Below are positions 54,379 through 64,000 of a stretch of 64,000 nt of DNA, in pieces (position 1 is the first letter of the stretch; the number at the start of each line of letters is the position of its first letter). A program made the translations under genes and the position numbers. The stretch is taken from the NCBI GenBank assembly GCA_965214305.1, contig OZ243949.1, forward strand, positions 1,054,001 to 1,118,000, written 5' to 3'. Origin of the DNA: Azophilus sp965214305 (lineage in GTDB: Bacteria > Pseudomonadota > Gammaproteobacteria > Pseudomonadales > Azotimanducaceae). Below the pieces are notes generated by a model. That model did not search any database. It saw nothing but the letters and a program-made list of their open reading frames with translations, and was not told the DNA's origin.

Positions 54379-55884
54379 GTGGACCGCACCCTGGCAAACT
54401 TCATCGGCGCCCTGCGTAACGCCGACATTCGCATCTCCACGGCGGAAACCCTTGATGCGTTCAGCACCGTGGAATTGGTCGGCTACAGCGACCGCGCGAT
54501 GCTGAAGCGCTCATTATCGCTGACGTTGCCGAAAACGATTGATGAGAAGGAAACGTTCGACACCTGCTTCGACCGTTTTTTTTCTTTCGACAACATCCAA
54601 GGCGCCCGCTCCAACACCAATAAGGGGGCGGGGGAAGATGCGGCGGATGCATCCATAAGCGAGGGCACGGCGGGCGATACGGCGGGCGGCGGGGCGGCGC
54701 AACCGGGCGAGCGCCAGGAAACCGGTGCTCCGCGGGGTAAGAAATCGAAACGCGCCCGAGTCAAAAATTCATTAGCCCAAGAGGCGGAGGAAGACCTCGG
54801 CCCCGGTGCCATGACAGAGGCCACCTCCGCGCTCGGCAAGCTGTTGATGCTCGACTCCAAGGTGGAACTATCCCTGTCGGTCGCCAAAGCCGGTGAAGCG
54901 GTCAATGTGCGCGATATCCAGGTGTTCACGCAAAAGGGTCTATTCACCCGCCGCATCATGGACGAAATGGGCCTACCCGAACTCAATGGCGAAATCGGTG
55001 CCCTGTACGACAGCCGCCAGATCCCGGAACGACGTCTGGGGCAGGAACTCAAAAAGCGCCGCGACTGGCTGCGTGAACAGGTGCGCGACTATGTGGAAAG
55101 GCAATTTCTTCTGCACGCCGACGCCACCGGCAAACGCCTGCGCGAGGAACTGCTGCGCAAGGTGAAACTCTCCAATGTGGAGCACCGCAGCTTCCGTCTA
55201 ATCCAGGAAATCGTCTACAAGATGGCAAAACGGCTGGCTACCCTGTACGCCCGCCGCAAAAAAGTATTCAAGAAGGGCCAGCTGAATGTTCCCCGCACAC
55301 TGCGCCATAACCTCGCCTACGACGGTGCCATCTTCGACCTCAAATGGAAATCGGTGAAGATCGACCGGCCCAGGGTCTTTGCCATCTGCGACGTATCGGG
55401 ATCCGTGGCGAATTACGCACGCTTCATGCTGATGTTTCTCTACAGCCTGGAAGCAGTAATGCCGAAAGTGCGCTCCTTTGCCTTTTCCTCCGATCTGGCC
55501 GAGGTCACCGACCTTTTCGAACGCAACAGCATTGAGGACGCCATCGCCAAAACCCTGCGCGACTACAGCGGCGGCTCCACGGACTACGGCCAAGCCTTGC
55601 AGGACTTCAAGCGTTTGTGCCTGGACGAGATCGACAATCGCACCACCATCATCATCCTCGGCGATAGCCGCAACAACTATGGCGACCCCCGCGCCGACAT
55701 CCTCAAGGAAATGTACGAGCGCGCCAAACGCATCATCTGGCTAAACCCGGAAAGCCGTAACTCCTGGTCGGTGGGCGACGCCGAAATGCGCCGCTACAGC
55801 GCCTATTGCCACCAAGTCGAGGAATGCAATTCGCTCATGCACCTTGAGCGGGTGGTGGGGAATTTGCTGAAGACGGTTGCCTGA
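54379..55884 (+). CDS. CoxE-like VWA-domain protein
   Basis: The 501-residue protein has an N-terminal helical region with DAFSTVELVGYSDRAMLKR, a low-complexity acidic linker (residues 75-150, rich in Gly, Ala and Lys) and a C-terminal VWA domain. The MIDAS motif DVSGSVANYARF near 340 and TTIIILGDSRNNYGDP near 425 are clear. It matches the CoxE family, the usual partner of MoxR/CoxD ATPases. The start is GTG 54379, 30 bases after the moxR stop. Confidence 0.88.
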   Translation: MDRTLANFIGALRNADIRISTAETLDAFSTVELVGYSDRAMLKRSLSLTLPKTIDEKETFDTCFDRFFSFDNIQGARSNTNKGAGEDAADASISEGTAGDTAGGGAAQPGERQETGAPRGKKSKRARVKNSLAQEAEEDLGPGAMTEATSALGKLLMLDSKVELSLSVAKAGEAVNVRDIQVFTQKGLFTRRIMDEMGLPELNGEIGALYDSRQIPERRLGQELKKRRDWLREQVRDYVERQFLLHADATGKRLREELLRKVKLSNVEHRSFRLIQEIVYKMAKRLATLYARRKKVFKKGQLNVPRTLRHNLAYDGAIFDLKWKSVKIDRPRVFAICDVSGSVANYARFMLMFLYSLEAVMPKVRSFAFSSDLAEVTDLFERNSIEDAIAKTLRDYSGGSTDYGQALQDFKRLCLDEIDNRTTIIILGDSRNNYGDPRADILKEMYERAKRIIWLNPESRNSWSVGDAEMRRYSAYCHQVEECNSLMHLERVVGNLLKTVA

Positions 55885-55957
55885 GAAACGGCAAGGGCCA
55901 ATCCGCCTGTCTCACCAAAACGCCATGGAGCGAGATTTAAGCACAGCACCGGGCATC

Positions 55958-56017
55958 GAAATCGAGCGGGTAACGGGGCGGATGAGAGCGGCTTTGCGGC
56001 CATGGCTTCTGAAGGCG
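55958..56017 (-). mobile_element. Remnant of the CTAG/GAGCCT element (internal and right part)
   Basis: ATCGAAATCGAGCGG, then ACGGGGCGGATGAGAGCGGC and TTTGCGGCC match the right interior of copy B nearly base for base. The terminal GGCTC and CTAG are absent. It lies in the gap between the CoxE-like gene and the convergent oppA gene. Confidence 0.6.
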
Positions 56018-56054
56018 GAGGCCGCCGGGCGGGACGCTGTCCCGATGGCCGCCA

Positions 56055-57746
56055 TCATTGCGCCCCATCAATATAGGCATAGGTATAGTCCTGATTCGCC
56101 CCAATCACTCGCCGCACGATGCCTTTGACGGCGGGGTTGGTAACATAGACGCTGCCGCGCTCGTAGTTGAGGATAACAACCACATCCTCATGGATGATGC
56201 GCTGTATTTCACCGAAGGCGTCCATACGCACTTTCGGGACCAGCGAATTTTGCGCGATACGCACGAAGTCGTCGTATTCGGCGTTGGCGTAGCGCCCGCG
56301 ATTGTTCTGATTCCAGGACGCGAACAGATCCCCGAAGGTTGAGGGATCGTTGTAGTCCGGGCCCCAACCGGCGAGCACCATGTCGAAATCACCATCCCCC
56401 ATCTTTTCCAGGCGTTGCTTGAATATTTGGCGGTCGATGCGAATGTCGAGCCCCAGATTTTTCTTGAATACAGCTTGAAAATACTCGGATTGAATATTCG
56501 ATACCGGATTGTCCCCGGCGAGCATGACGAGCGGCGGAAAAACATCCAAGCCAAGCTGCCGCCGCGCTTTCTCGAGATGTTCGCGGGCCAGCCTCAGATC
56601 CATGCGGTGCCTGGGTGCCGGATACTCGTCGCGAAACTTGCCGTCAACACCATTGAGGAAGGTTGGAAACAGCGATTCGCCGGGCAGATAACCGGGCAGC
56701 TTGACAACCTTATAAACCAACTCCTCCGGGTCCTGGGCCAGTTGCATGGCCTTGCGCAGGTGAAAATTGTTGGTAAGCCGCTCCGGGCGATGGTTGAACT
56801 CAATGTAGAACACCGCGCCGTCCATGAAGCGGTCGATCTGCCAGCGCTGCTCCATCGCCTCCGCCAAGTTCTCGGCGGTCAGCGAGGCGATGGCGATTTT
56901 GCCGTCTTTGAACAGGTTCAATACCGCATTCGGGTCCGAGACGATATAACCGATATTGATGCGGTTCAGGCGAATACGCTCGGTGTTCCAATAGAGCGGG
57001 TTCTTGCGTAAATCCAACGACTGCCCGTGAACCCAACTCACCAGCGTGAAGGGGCCGTTGTAGAGCAGTTGGTCGGCATCGGCGCCATAGCGCCCGCCGC
57101 TGGCCTCATAGAAATCCTGCCGCACCGGATAATAGGTGGAAAAAGCGATCAGTTTGTCGAAGAAAGCGATGGGGCGCTCAAATTCCACAAACAGCGTTTT
57201 GTCGTCAATGGCCCTCACGCCCAGGGCCCGCACCGGCAATTCACCCTGATTGACGGCTTCGCCATTTTTAACGGGATACAGTATGAAGGCGTATTGGGAT
57301 GCGTTGAGCGGATCAAGCACGGTGCGCCAAGCAAAAACGAAATCGTGCGCGGTGACCGGTTCGCCATCGCTCCAGAGGGCGTCGCGCAGGTAAAAGGTGG
57401 CATTGCGTTCGTTGATGTCCCAACGTTCGGCCATGCCCGGCGCCAGTTGTTGGTTCTGATCGTAACGCAGCAACCCCTCCATAATGTGGCCAATGACAAC
57501 GCCGCTCACCTGGTCGGTCAGCAGCGTGCTATCCAATTGCGGGGGCTCCTCACTCAGGCGGATCGTGATTGCCTGGTTGGCGGCATCAACGGCGGACCCC
57601 GCGCCGCTAGCGGATGTGGTCAAACTCGCCAGCAAATTCAGCAACCACATCAACAGGGCAAGCAAGAACACCCCAATAACCGCATAGACCGCGATCTGCC
57701 GGCCGGCAACGCGATTGAAAGACACACTGCTATTGGAAGCGAACAT
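56055..57746 (-). CDS. oppA: Peptide ABC transporter substrate-binding protein (OppA-like)
   Basis: The 563-residue protein has an N-terminal membrane segment (residues 19-42) and no lipobox, so it is probably tethered by an uncleaved anchor. The SBP family 5 fold follows: IRLSEEPPQLDSTLLTDQVSG, APGMAERWDIN, LRDALWSDGEPVTAHDFVFAW, and the late FNHRPERLTNNFHLRKAMQLA. It would capture oligopeptides for the importer encoded divergently 324 bases away. A missing lipoprotein cysteine is unusual in a Gram-negative OppA-like protein, most of which are soluble. Confidence 0.88.
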   Translation of the reverse strand: MFASNSSVSFNRVAGRQIAVYAVIGVFLLALLMWLLNLLASLTTSASGAGSAVDAANQAITIRLSEEPPQLDSTLLTDQVSGVVIGHIMEGLLRYDQNQQLAPGMAERWDINERNATFYLRDALWSDGEPVTAHDFVFAWRTVLDPLNASQYAFILYPVKNGEAVNQGELPVRALGVRAIDDKTLFVEFERPIAFFDKLIAFSTYYPVRQDFYEASGGRYGADADQLLYNGPFTLVSWVHGQSLDLRKNPLYWNTERIRLNRINIGYIVSDPNAVLNLFKDGKIAIASLTAENLAEAMEQRWQIDRFMDGAVFYIEFNHRPERLTNNFHLRKAMQLAQDPEELVYKVVKLPGYLPGESLFPTFLNGVDGKFRDEYPAPRHRMDLRLAREHLEKARRQLGLDVFPPLVMLAGDNPVSNIQSEYFQAVFKKNLGLDIRIDRQIFKQRLEKMGDGDFDMVLAGWGPDYNDPSTFGDLFASWNQNNRGRYANAEYDDFVRIAQNSLVPKVRMDAFGEIQRIIHEDVVVILNYERGSVYVTNPAVKGIVRRVIGANQDYTYAYIDGAQ

Positions 57747-58070
57747 GAAACCGGCAAATTATCGCTCTGGCAAAGCCCAGAGATGAACTTCGCGAGCCCG
57801 GCTGAATTCTATTTGCATATCTCCGGAGCGCTCCCTATCGTGCCATTGCGGTGCGACGCATTATCGCGGAATCCTTGAGCGCACCGGACGTTTAGCGTTG
57901 AGTTACATTTTCCGAAATGCCCGAAAAAATCAAGCCTATAAAAATATCACCCCGGGTTGCCTGGACGCCGCGGCCCGAATCAACACCGCAGGCCCGCTCG
58001 CACCGGCTATTGAGCAACACGCCTAAACCCGCCCATACAGGTTAAAGACCGCGCAGAATAACGAACAATA
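57747..58070. other. Intergenic region between divergent oppA and oppB
   Basis: There is no gene in these 324 bases. They must contain the two divergent promoters. CTATAAAAATATCACC near 57939 is the most AT-rich stretch, but I see no well-spaced -35 box. A short hairpin CTCTGG...CCAGAG lies at 57765. No operator-like palindrome stands out. Confidence 0.5.
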
Positions 58071-59003
58071 ATGGGCCGCTACACACTAAAACGCCTCCTG
58101 CAAGGTGCCATCACCGTCTGGTTTATCGCCACGGCCACCTTCTTCGCCATGCACAGCGTACCCGGCGATCCGCTGGTCAGCGACAAGGCGGTCGATGAGC
58201 AAATCCGCGCAAACCTGGAAGCCAAATACGGCCTGGACAAACCGCTGCTGACCCAATACGCCATTTACATGGGCAATCTCGCCACCGGCGATTTCGGCAT
58301 CTCCTTCACCCAGGAAAACCGGCGGGTCAACGACATCATTCGCGAGCACTTCCCGGTTTCGGCAACCCTCGGCATTCTCGCCCTGTTGTTCGCGGCCCTG
58401 GGCGGCATTCTGTGGGGCGCATTGACGGCGCTCTATCGCAATCGCCTGCCGGATATCGTGATTATGCTGCTGGTGATTCTCGGCATATCCGTGCCGAGCT
58501 TCGTGGTTGCGGCGCTCGGCCAACTCACGCTGGTCAATCTCAACGACCTGCTCGGCTTTTCCCTGTTGCCGGTGGCCGGCTGGGGTACGGTGGGCCACAT
58601 GCTGGCACCCTCGCTCGTGCTGGGCCTTGGCACCATGGCCTACCTGACGCGCCTGATGCGCTCCTCCATGCTGGAAATCCTGAACGCGGATTTCGTGCGC
58701 ACGGCCAAAGCCAAGGGGGTGCCCGCTACCAGACTCTTTACCCATCATCAACTGCGCAACGCCATTCTGCCGGTTATCACCGTGCTGGGCCCCTCCATTG
58801 CGGTCATCACCACCGGTGGCTTCGTCGTCGAGATCGTATTCGCCATTCCGGGGCTCGGGCGTTACTTCGTGCAAGCCGTTCAGCAATTGGACTACACCGT
58901 CATCATGGGCACGACGGTTTTCTACGGTGCCTTCCTGGTGTTGATGGTGATCGTTGTTGATCTGGTCTATGGGCTGGTCGATCCCAGGGTCCGGCTGGAA
59001 TAG
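58071..59003 (+). CDS. oppB: Oligopeptide ABC transporter permease (OppB/DppB type)
   Basis: The 310-residue protein has the N-terminal RLLQGAITVWFIATATFF helix, GDPLV in the first loop and six membrane helices. The EAA-type cytoplasmic loop contains DFVRTAKAKGVPATRLFTHHQLRNAILPV, with the glycine that contacts the ATPase. VEIVFAIPGLGRYFVQAV closes the core. It forms the inner-membrane pore with OppC. The next gene starts three bases after the stop, a tight operon. Confidence 0.92.
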   Translation: MGRYTLKRLLQGAITVWFIATATFFAMHSVPGDPLVSDKAVDEQIRANLEAKYGLDKPLLTQYAIYMGNLATGDFGISFTQENRRVNDIIREHFPVSATLGILALLFAALGGILWGALTALYRNRLPDIVIMLLVILGISVPSFVVAALGQLTLVNLNDLLGFSLLPVAGWGTVGHMLAPSLVLGLGTMAYLTRLMRSSMLEILNADFVRTAKAKGVPATRLFTHHQLRNAILPVITVLGPSIAVITTGGFVVEIVFAIPGLGRYFVQAVQQLDYTVIMGTTVFYGAFLVLMVIVVDLVYGLVDPRVRLE

Positions 59004-59006
59004 GCG

Positions 59007-60464
59007 ATGTCGGCAGCAACCTTCTCCGCCAAGGACTTCGAACCGGCCCATGCCCGGCGCAGGGCACAGACGCTGTCCCGACCATCGCTTTCCTATTGGC
59101 AGGATGCCTGGATACGGCTTAAGGCCAATCGACGCGCCCTGGTCTCTCTGTGGTTGGTGGTTGGACTGCTGTTGTTTACCGTCATCGGCCCCTGGGTTTG
59201 GACGGTTGACCCCCAGCAACAAGACCTTGATCAGATCAGCCAAGGCCCCGGCCCGGCGGCTCGCGCCATCATTGTGCCGCCCTATACGCCTTGGCGGCGT
59301 GGCCCTGGACGCGGCGGTTCACAGCGAGGGGTGTCTCATGGGGAGGGCGAGCCCGCGGCATCCCCCGGCATGGGCGATACGGATGCGTCCGCTCAAGCTC
59401 AAGCCACCGGCCTGCGGCTCGCCGAACCGGCCACGACCCAGGCGGTGCGGCTGCTGTGGGAACCGATGCGGGGCGCGAGCGGCTACCGCGTTTATCGCAA
59501 CCTTTTCCCCGTCGGCGCAGAGCGCGCTTTTGGGTTGCCGCTGTTCGATTTCTTCGACCCCCATGAAACCGCCTTTGAAGACCGGCTCGACCTCAAACCG
59601 CGCCGCTATTTCTACAGCGTTGTGGCGCTCGATACGCAGGGGCAACCAAGCGGTGCCCATGCAACCATCGCCGTCGAGGTGGAGCGCGTTATCACCCCGG
59701 AACAAGCCACCGCCCGGGGCCTGGTAGCGGACGGTACCGCACTGCAAACGGGAGACAGCATAAGGCTCTCCCTGCATCCGCTCGGCACCGACTATCTCGG
59801 CCGCGACCTGTTGGCGCGGCTGATGTCCGGGGCGCGGGTGTCGCTCTTCATCGGCATTTTCGCGCCCCTATTGTTCATCCTGTTCGGTGTGGTCTATGGT
59901 GCCGTCGCCGGATTCTTCGGCGGGCTGATCGATCAAGTGCTTATGCGCTTCTCCGATTTCGTGGTGGCCCTGCCCTTCCTGTTGTTCATGATTCTGATTC
60001 GGGTGGCATCGGGCGTCCAACCGGGCGAATCCGGCATTGCGCCTCTGGTTATTGCTCTGGTGCTGTTGGGGTGGCCGGGCACGGCGCGCCTGGTGCGCGG
60101 GCAAATTCTGCAAATTCGCGAAGAGGGCTACGTCAGCGCCTCGCGACTGCTGGGCGCGCAAACGAGTTATCTGGTGCTGCGCCACATGATTCCGAACACC
60201 CTGGGGGTGATCCTCGTAACCCTGACATTTGCCGTACCCACGGCAATATTCACCGAGGCGTTTCTGTCATTCATCGGCATGGGCGTGGCGCCGCCGGAAG
60301 CCTCATGGGGCAGTATGTGTAATGAAGGCATCAAAACCATGCTCACCTATCCGCATGAATTGATCTTTCCGGCCCTTTTCATAAGCGTCACCGTGCTGGC
60401 TTTCAACCTGCTCGGCGACGGGCTGCGCGATGCGCTTGATGCCCGCATGAGAGGTGCCGAATGA
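59007..60464 (+). CDS. oppC: OppC-type permease with fibronectin-III-like insertion
   Basis: OppC partners are normally about 300 residues; this one has 485. The first helix (residues 44-64) is followed by an added region of about 150-180 residues in the periplasmic loop. It contains a Gly/Arg-rich stretch (95-125) and a beta-rich domain at about 135-227 that reads as a fibronectin type III fold: AVRLLWEPMRGASGYRVYRN, then RRYFYSVVALDTQGQPSG. The permease then resumes with HPLGTDYLGRDLLARLMSGARVSL and the EAA loop with GYVSASRLLGAQTSYLVLRHM. No frameshift interrupts it. The insertion could hold the binding protein or wall fragments near the pore. Confidence 0.88.
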   Translation: MSAATFSAKDFEPAHARRRAQTLSRPSLSYWQDAWIRLKANRRALVSLWLVVGLLLFTVIGPWVWTVDPQQQDLDQISQGPGPAARAIIVPPYTPWRRGPGRGGSQRGVSHGEGEPAASPGMGDTDASAQAQATGLRLAEPATTQAVRLLWEPMRGASGYRVYRNLFPVGAERAFGLPLFDFFDPHETAFEDRLDLKPRRYFYSVVALDTQGQPSGAHATIAVEVERVITPEQATARGLVADGTALQTGDSIRLSLHPLGTDYLGRDLLARLMSGARVSLFIGIFAPLLFILFGVVYGAVAGFFGGLIDQVLMRFSDFVVALPFLLFMILIRVASGVQPGESGIAPLVIALVLLGWPGTARLVRGQILQIREEGYVSASRLLGAQTSYLVLRHMIPNTLGVILVTLTFAVPTAIFTEAFLSFIGMGVAPPEASWGSMCNEGIKTMLTYPHELIFPALFISVTVLAFNLLGDGLRDALDARMRGAE

Positions 60465-60498
60465 GCTTTTGCGGCAGCCATGCCAAGGGGGTGCCGGC

Positions 60499-61518
<1,020 letters not shown>

Positions 61519-61632
61519 GCGTCGGGCACCGCAACCTCCGGGTTCATCCACCCGGGGTTGGGCGCTCGTCGCATACACTGATTGGGACCTTGGGTGGCCG
61601 ATTGAGACGCCACGTACACCATCGGTTGGTCG

Positions 61633-62634
61633 ATGGCAATAGGAACCGGGGGTTTTCGCTTGAACACCTTGCTTGATGCGCAAAACATCACCAAGCACTT
61701 CGTGGTTGGTCGCCAGCAACGGGTGCAAGCCGTGGATGATCTGAGCCTGTCCATCGGCGAACGGGAAATCGTCGGGCTGGTCGGCGAAAGCGGGTCGGGC
61801 AAATCGACATTTGGGAAAACCATTCTCGGCCTGCACGACAAGACGGCGGGTACCGTTACCTTCAAGGGCGAAACCCTACCGCAACGCTACCGCCCGGCAG
61901 ACTTCCAGCGGTATGGGCGGCACATGCAAATGATCTTCCAGGACCCCTATTCGTCGTTGAACCCGCGTATGACGGTTGGGGAAATCATCGGCGAGGGATT
62001 GCGGCTGCATTTCAATTTGGAGAAGCGGGTGGCGCGCGAGCGGGTGGCGCATTGGCTGGCTCGCGTCGGTTTGCAGGCGGACCATATGGCGCGCTATCCA
62101 CACGAGTTCTCCGGTGGTCAACGGCAGCGCATCGGCGTGGCTCGAGCGCTGATTTTGGAGCCGGAATTCGTGGTCTGCGACGAACCCATCTCGGCACTGG
62201 ACGTTTCCGTGCAGGCGCAAGTGGTCAACCTGCTTGATGAGCTGAAAACCGCCATGGGGCTGACGTTGCTGTTCATCGCCCACGATCTTTCCATGGTGCG
62301 CCATGTGAGCAACCGCATGGCGGTGATGTATTTGGGCTCCCTGGTCGAGGTGGGCGCGGCCGATGCGGTCTTCTTCAGCCCCAAGCACCCCTACACCGAG
62401 ATATTGATTGGCTCAAATCCCGAACCGGACCCGGCAGCGGAACGCGGCCGCGCAACGGTGCAAATCCAGGGTGAGATCCCCTCCCCCATCAACATCCCGC
62501 CCGGCTGTCGTTTTGCCGGCCGCTGCCCCAAGGTTATGCCGGTGTGCCGGGAACAGGCACCGCGGCTAATCGCACTAAAAGACGAGACGAGCACCAAAGC
62601 GCACAGGCAAGTCGCCTGCCATCTTTACGCCTGA
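61633..62634 (+). CDS. oppF: Oligopeptide ABC transporter ATPase (OppF type)
   Basis: The 333-residue protein has Walker A GESGSGKSTF, Q-loop IFQDPYSSLNPRM, signature FSGGQRQRIGVARAL, Walker B FVVCDEPISALD and the H-loop IAHDLSMVRH. The C-terminal GCRFAGRCPKVMPVCR is the matching cysteine motif. The pair OppD/OppF forms the heterodimeric motor. The start may be ATG 61633 or TTG 61660 (LNTLLDAQN), the latter being closer to the family N-terminus. It follows oppD by 114 bases. Confidence 0.92.
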   Translation: MAIGTGGFRLNTLLDAQNITKHFVVGRQQRVQAVDDLSLSIGEREIVGLVGESGSGKSTFGKTILGLHDKTAGTVTFKGETLPQRYRPADFQRYGRHMQMIFQDPYSSLNPRMTVGEIIGEGLRLHFNLEKRVARERVAHWLARVGLQADHMARYPHEFSGGQRQRIGVARALILEPEFVVCDEPISALDVSVQAQVVNLLDELKTAMGLTLLFIAHDLSMVRHVSNRMAVMYLGSLVEVGAADAVFFSPKHPYTEILIGSNPEPDPAAERGRATVQIQGEIPSPINIPPGCRFAGRCPKVMPVCREQAPRLIALKDETSTKAHRQVACHLYA

Positions 62635-62728
62635 TGCGGCGGTAGCCCGGATATCTCAGCAACCTCCGGATAAGGGCACCGCGGTTCGCCGATGCAAGGA
62701 ACAGCACCCGATGCCCGGGAAAGATTTG

Positions 62729-62825
62729 GGATTTATATACTTAACGCCATCTTCCACTAGATTTTGTGCTCATAAAACTGCTTTTCACAATTTGTTGTGG
62801 TCGTGGGAGTCAAATATACAACTCC
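62729..62825 (+). repeat. AT-rich 97-bp repeat, second copy
   Basis: It begins GGATTTATATACTTAACGC and ends TCAAATATACAACTCCC. It aligns end to end with 49210-49307 in the same orientation with one gap. It lies in the 312-base gap between oppF and the convergent TonB receptor gene. The rest of that gap has no gene. Confidence 0.85.
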
Positions 62826-62946
62826 CAAAGGCCAAATCGCCGCCAAGCAGTGCGCTTAAATCCTACTCCGCGGCGTTGCTGCAATAAGCCGGGCATCACC
62901 CGAGCGTCTCCCGTAGCGGAAACCCTCGGGCGAATGCGGCTGTGCG

Positions 62947-64000
62947 CTAGGAACCGCCCATATCGTAGCGGAAGGAAACGCCGAAGATGCGCGGTTCGGT
63001 GAGGAAGTAATTACGGAAGAAACCCGAAGTGTCGGATGTTAGGTAATGACCGGTGATGTTGTCGTCATTCTCAAGGTTTCGCACCCAGGCGCGAGCACTC
63101 CAATGGCCGTCATTGCTCTCGTAAATGAGCGAAGCGTTCCACTGATCCCAGGCGTCGATCTCATCGCCGACGGTGTTGAATTCGCGGGCATACATTTTGC
63201 TCTGCCAATACCAGTCAACGCGGGCAATCAGGCGACCACGCAAGGGGGCGATGTCCCATGCGTAGGCGGCACCAATGTTGAGGCTGTGTTCCGGTGAGTT
63301 GGGCAGCCTGTTGCCGCTGAGATCTTGGGACAAGCCATCGGACGTTTGCACGCCAGCCATGCTCAAGGCCTCACGGTGGATGTAGACGGGGATACGGCTC
63401 TCGTATACGGTGCCCGGCAAGGGAAGCGCGGCCCCCGCTGCGCTCAACCCTTGAACCAGCTGCGGCGTCAAATCCGATAGTTTCGCAATATAATTGATGC
63501 CCGCCAGAGTGCCAGGCACCCATCCGTTGAGGGTGATCCATTCCGGATTGCCGGCGGTGCGGTTGGTCGGATCGACGGACATCCCATCTTTCACCTCGGC
63601 ATTCAGGTAGGAATAGGCGGCATTCAGAGACAGCCCCGGCACAGCCGCCGGACGCCACTGGGATTCCAGCTCGACACCCCAAATTTCGCCATCAATGTTG
63701 TCGTTGATGGAACTGTTGAAGGCGATCCGTGTGATCTGCAGGTCTTCGTAGTCGTAATAGAAGGCAGTGCCGTTGAGCATTAAGGCGCCATCCAGGAAGA
63801 TGTTCTTGCTGCCCAGCTCGAACGCGGTCACCTGTTCCTGCTCGAAGGAGAACGGGATATCGCCCTGAAAGGCTTCGCTGACCGGCGGGTTGAATCCGCC
63901 CGGCTTGTAACCGGTGGTAACGAAGGCGTAGAGCAGGTTGTTGTTCGATACCTGCCAGTCGAGCCCGACCCGAAATGTGGTCTCCTCGTATGAGAAGGAG
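62947..64000 (-). CDS. TonB-dependent receptor, C-terminal part (runs past the window)
   Basis: The minus-strand frame is open from the stop at 62947 to the right edge, giving at least 350 barrel residues, including FVTTGYKPGGFNPPVSEAF, a typical barrel strand and loop, and FELGSKNIFLDGALMLNGTAF. The C-terminal FGVSFRYDM ends like other TonB receptors, plus three extra residues. The TonB box and plug lie beyond 64000. Similar TonB proteins in this window end GVRFSYDM, so this one belongs near the receptor at 32831. Substrate unknown. Confidence 0.9.
   Translation of the reverse strand, partial: SFSYEETTFRVGLDWQVSNNNLLYAFVTTGYKPGGFNPPVSEAFQGDIPFSFEQEQVTAFELGSKNIFLDGALMLNGTAFYYDYEDLQITRIAFNSSINDNIDGEIWGVELESQWRPAAVPGLSLNAAYSYLNAEVKDGMSVDPTNRTAGNPEWITLNGWVPGTLAGINYIAKLSDLTPQLVQGLSAAGAALPLPGTVYESRIPVYIHREALSMAGVQTSDGLSQDLSGNRLPNSPEHSLNIGAAYAWDIAPLRGRLIARVDWYWQSKMYAREFNTVGDEIDAWDQWNASLIYESNDGHWSARAWVRNLENDDNITGHYLTSDTSGFFRNYFLTEPRIFGVSFRYDMGGS

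Overview
The window is high-GC, gene-dense bacterial DNA and looks chromosomal. It has no rRNA, tRNA, CRISPR array, phage module or intact transposase gene that I can see. Gene content suggests an aerobic Gammaproteobacterium, probably an uncultured environmental or marine lineage: three TonB-dependent receptors, SelU, an OxyR with E. coli-numbered cysteines, MoxR/CoxE, MsrA and AmiD-type lipoproteins. The taxonomy is inference, because no marker gene here settles it.

Layout. 1-2.9 kb is an eroded zone: remnants of homocysteine S-methyltransferase, an alpha/beta hydrolase, an internally deleted MetY and an epoxide-hydrolase start, plus a small double-glycine-leader peptide gene. 3-11 kb holds a NUDIX hydrolase, a membrane protein, an Hsp70-like protein with MsrA, a TPR/Sel1 lipoprotein, SelU and a LysR regulator. 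11-15 kb has a type-2 (eukaryote-like) IleRS and a luciferase-like oxidoreductase. 15.6-21.1 kb looks like one regulon: a cytochrome/beta-propeller lipoprotein, a cupin, a TetR regulator and a TonB receptor, with a 14+14 bp operator-like palindrome before the receptor and a degenerate match before the cupin. 21-28 kb has a MATE exporter, then a co-directional run: rubrerythrin, GlpC/HdrD-like Fe-S protein, DUF3501 protein, type-1 IPP isomerase and an HMG-CoA reductase-mevalonate kinase fusion.

28-40 kb has OxyR, two periplasmic peptidoglycan-peptide enzymes (AmiD-like, DdpX-like), a small cytochrome c, a Phd/VapC pair, a second TonB receptor, a truncated CopG antitoxin, an AAA ATPase, a sodium:solute symporter and a TPR sulfotransferase. 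40-49 kb has AhcY, an acyl-CoA ligase and a probable catabolic operon (FAD amino-acid oxidase, MFS, amidase, M20 peptidase). 49-56 kb has a Tat-type LD-carboxypeptidase, an SDR, a second luciferase-like enzyme and a MoxR/CoxE pair. 56-62.6 kb is a complete peptide ABC importer (divergent oppA, then oppBCDF) whose OppC carries a fibronectin-III-like insertion. A third TonB receptor runs off the right edge.

The most unusual content is intergenic. (i) A non-autonomous element has three 159-bp copies plus deleted and partial copies; its ends read GAGCCT...AGGCTC and it is flanked by CTAG. It sits exactly on the TAG stop codons of several genes. (ii) Three long hairpins share a 48-49 nt loop and inner stem, but their outer stems differ in sequence while pairing almost perfectly. 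(iii) A 97-98 bp AT-rich repeat occurs twice, 13.5 kb apart. (iv) A 90-bp imperfect palindrome lies in the cupin promoter region. These short elements, with the deletion junctions, suggest a genome remodelled by non-coding repeats and small deletions.
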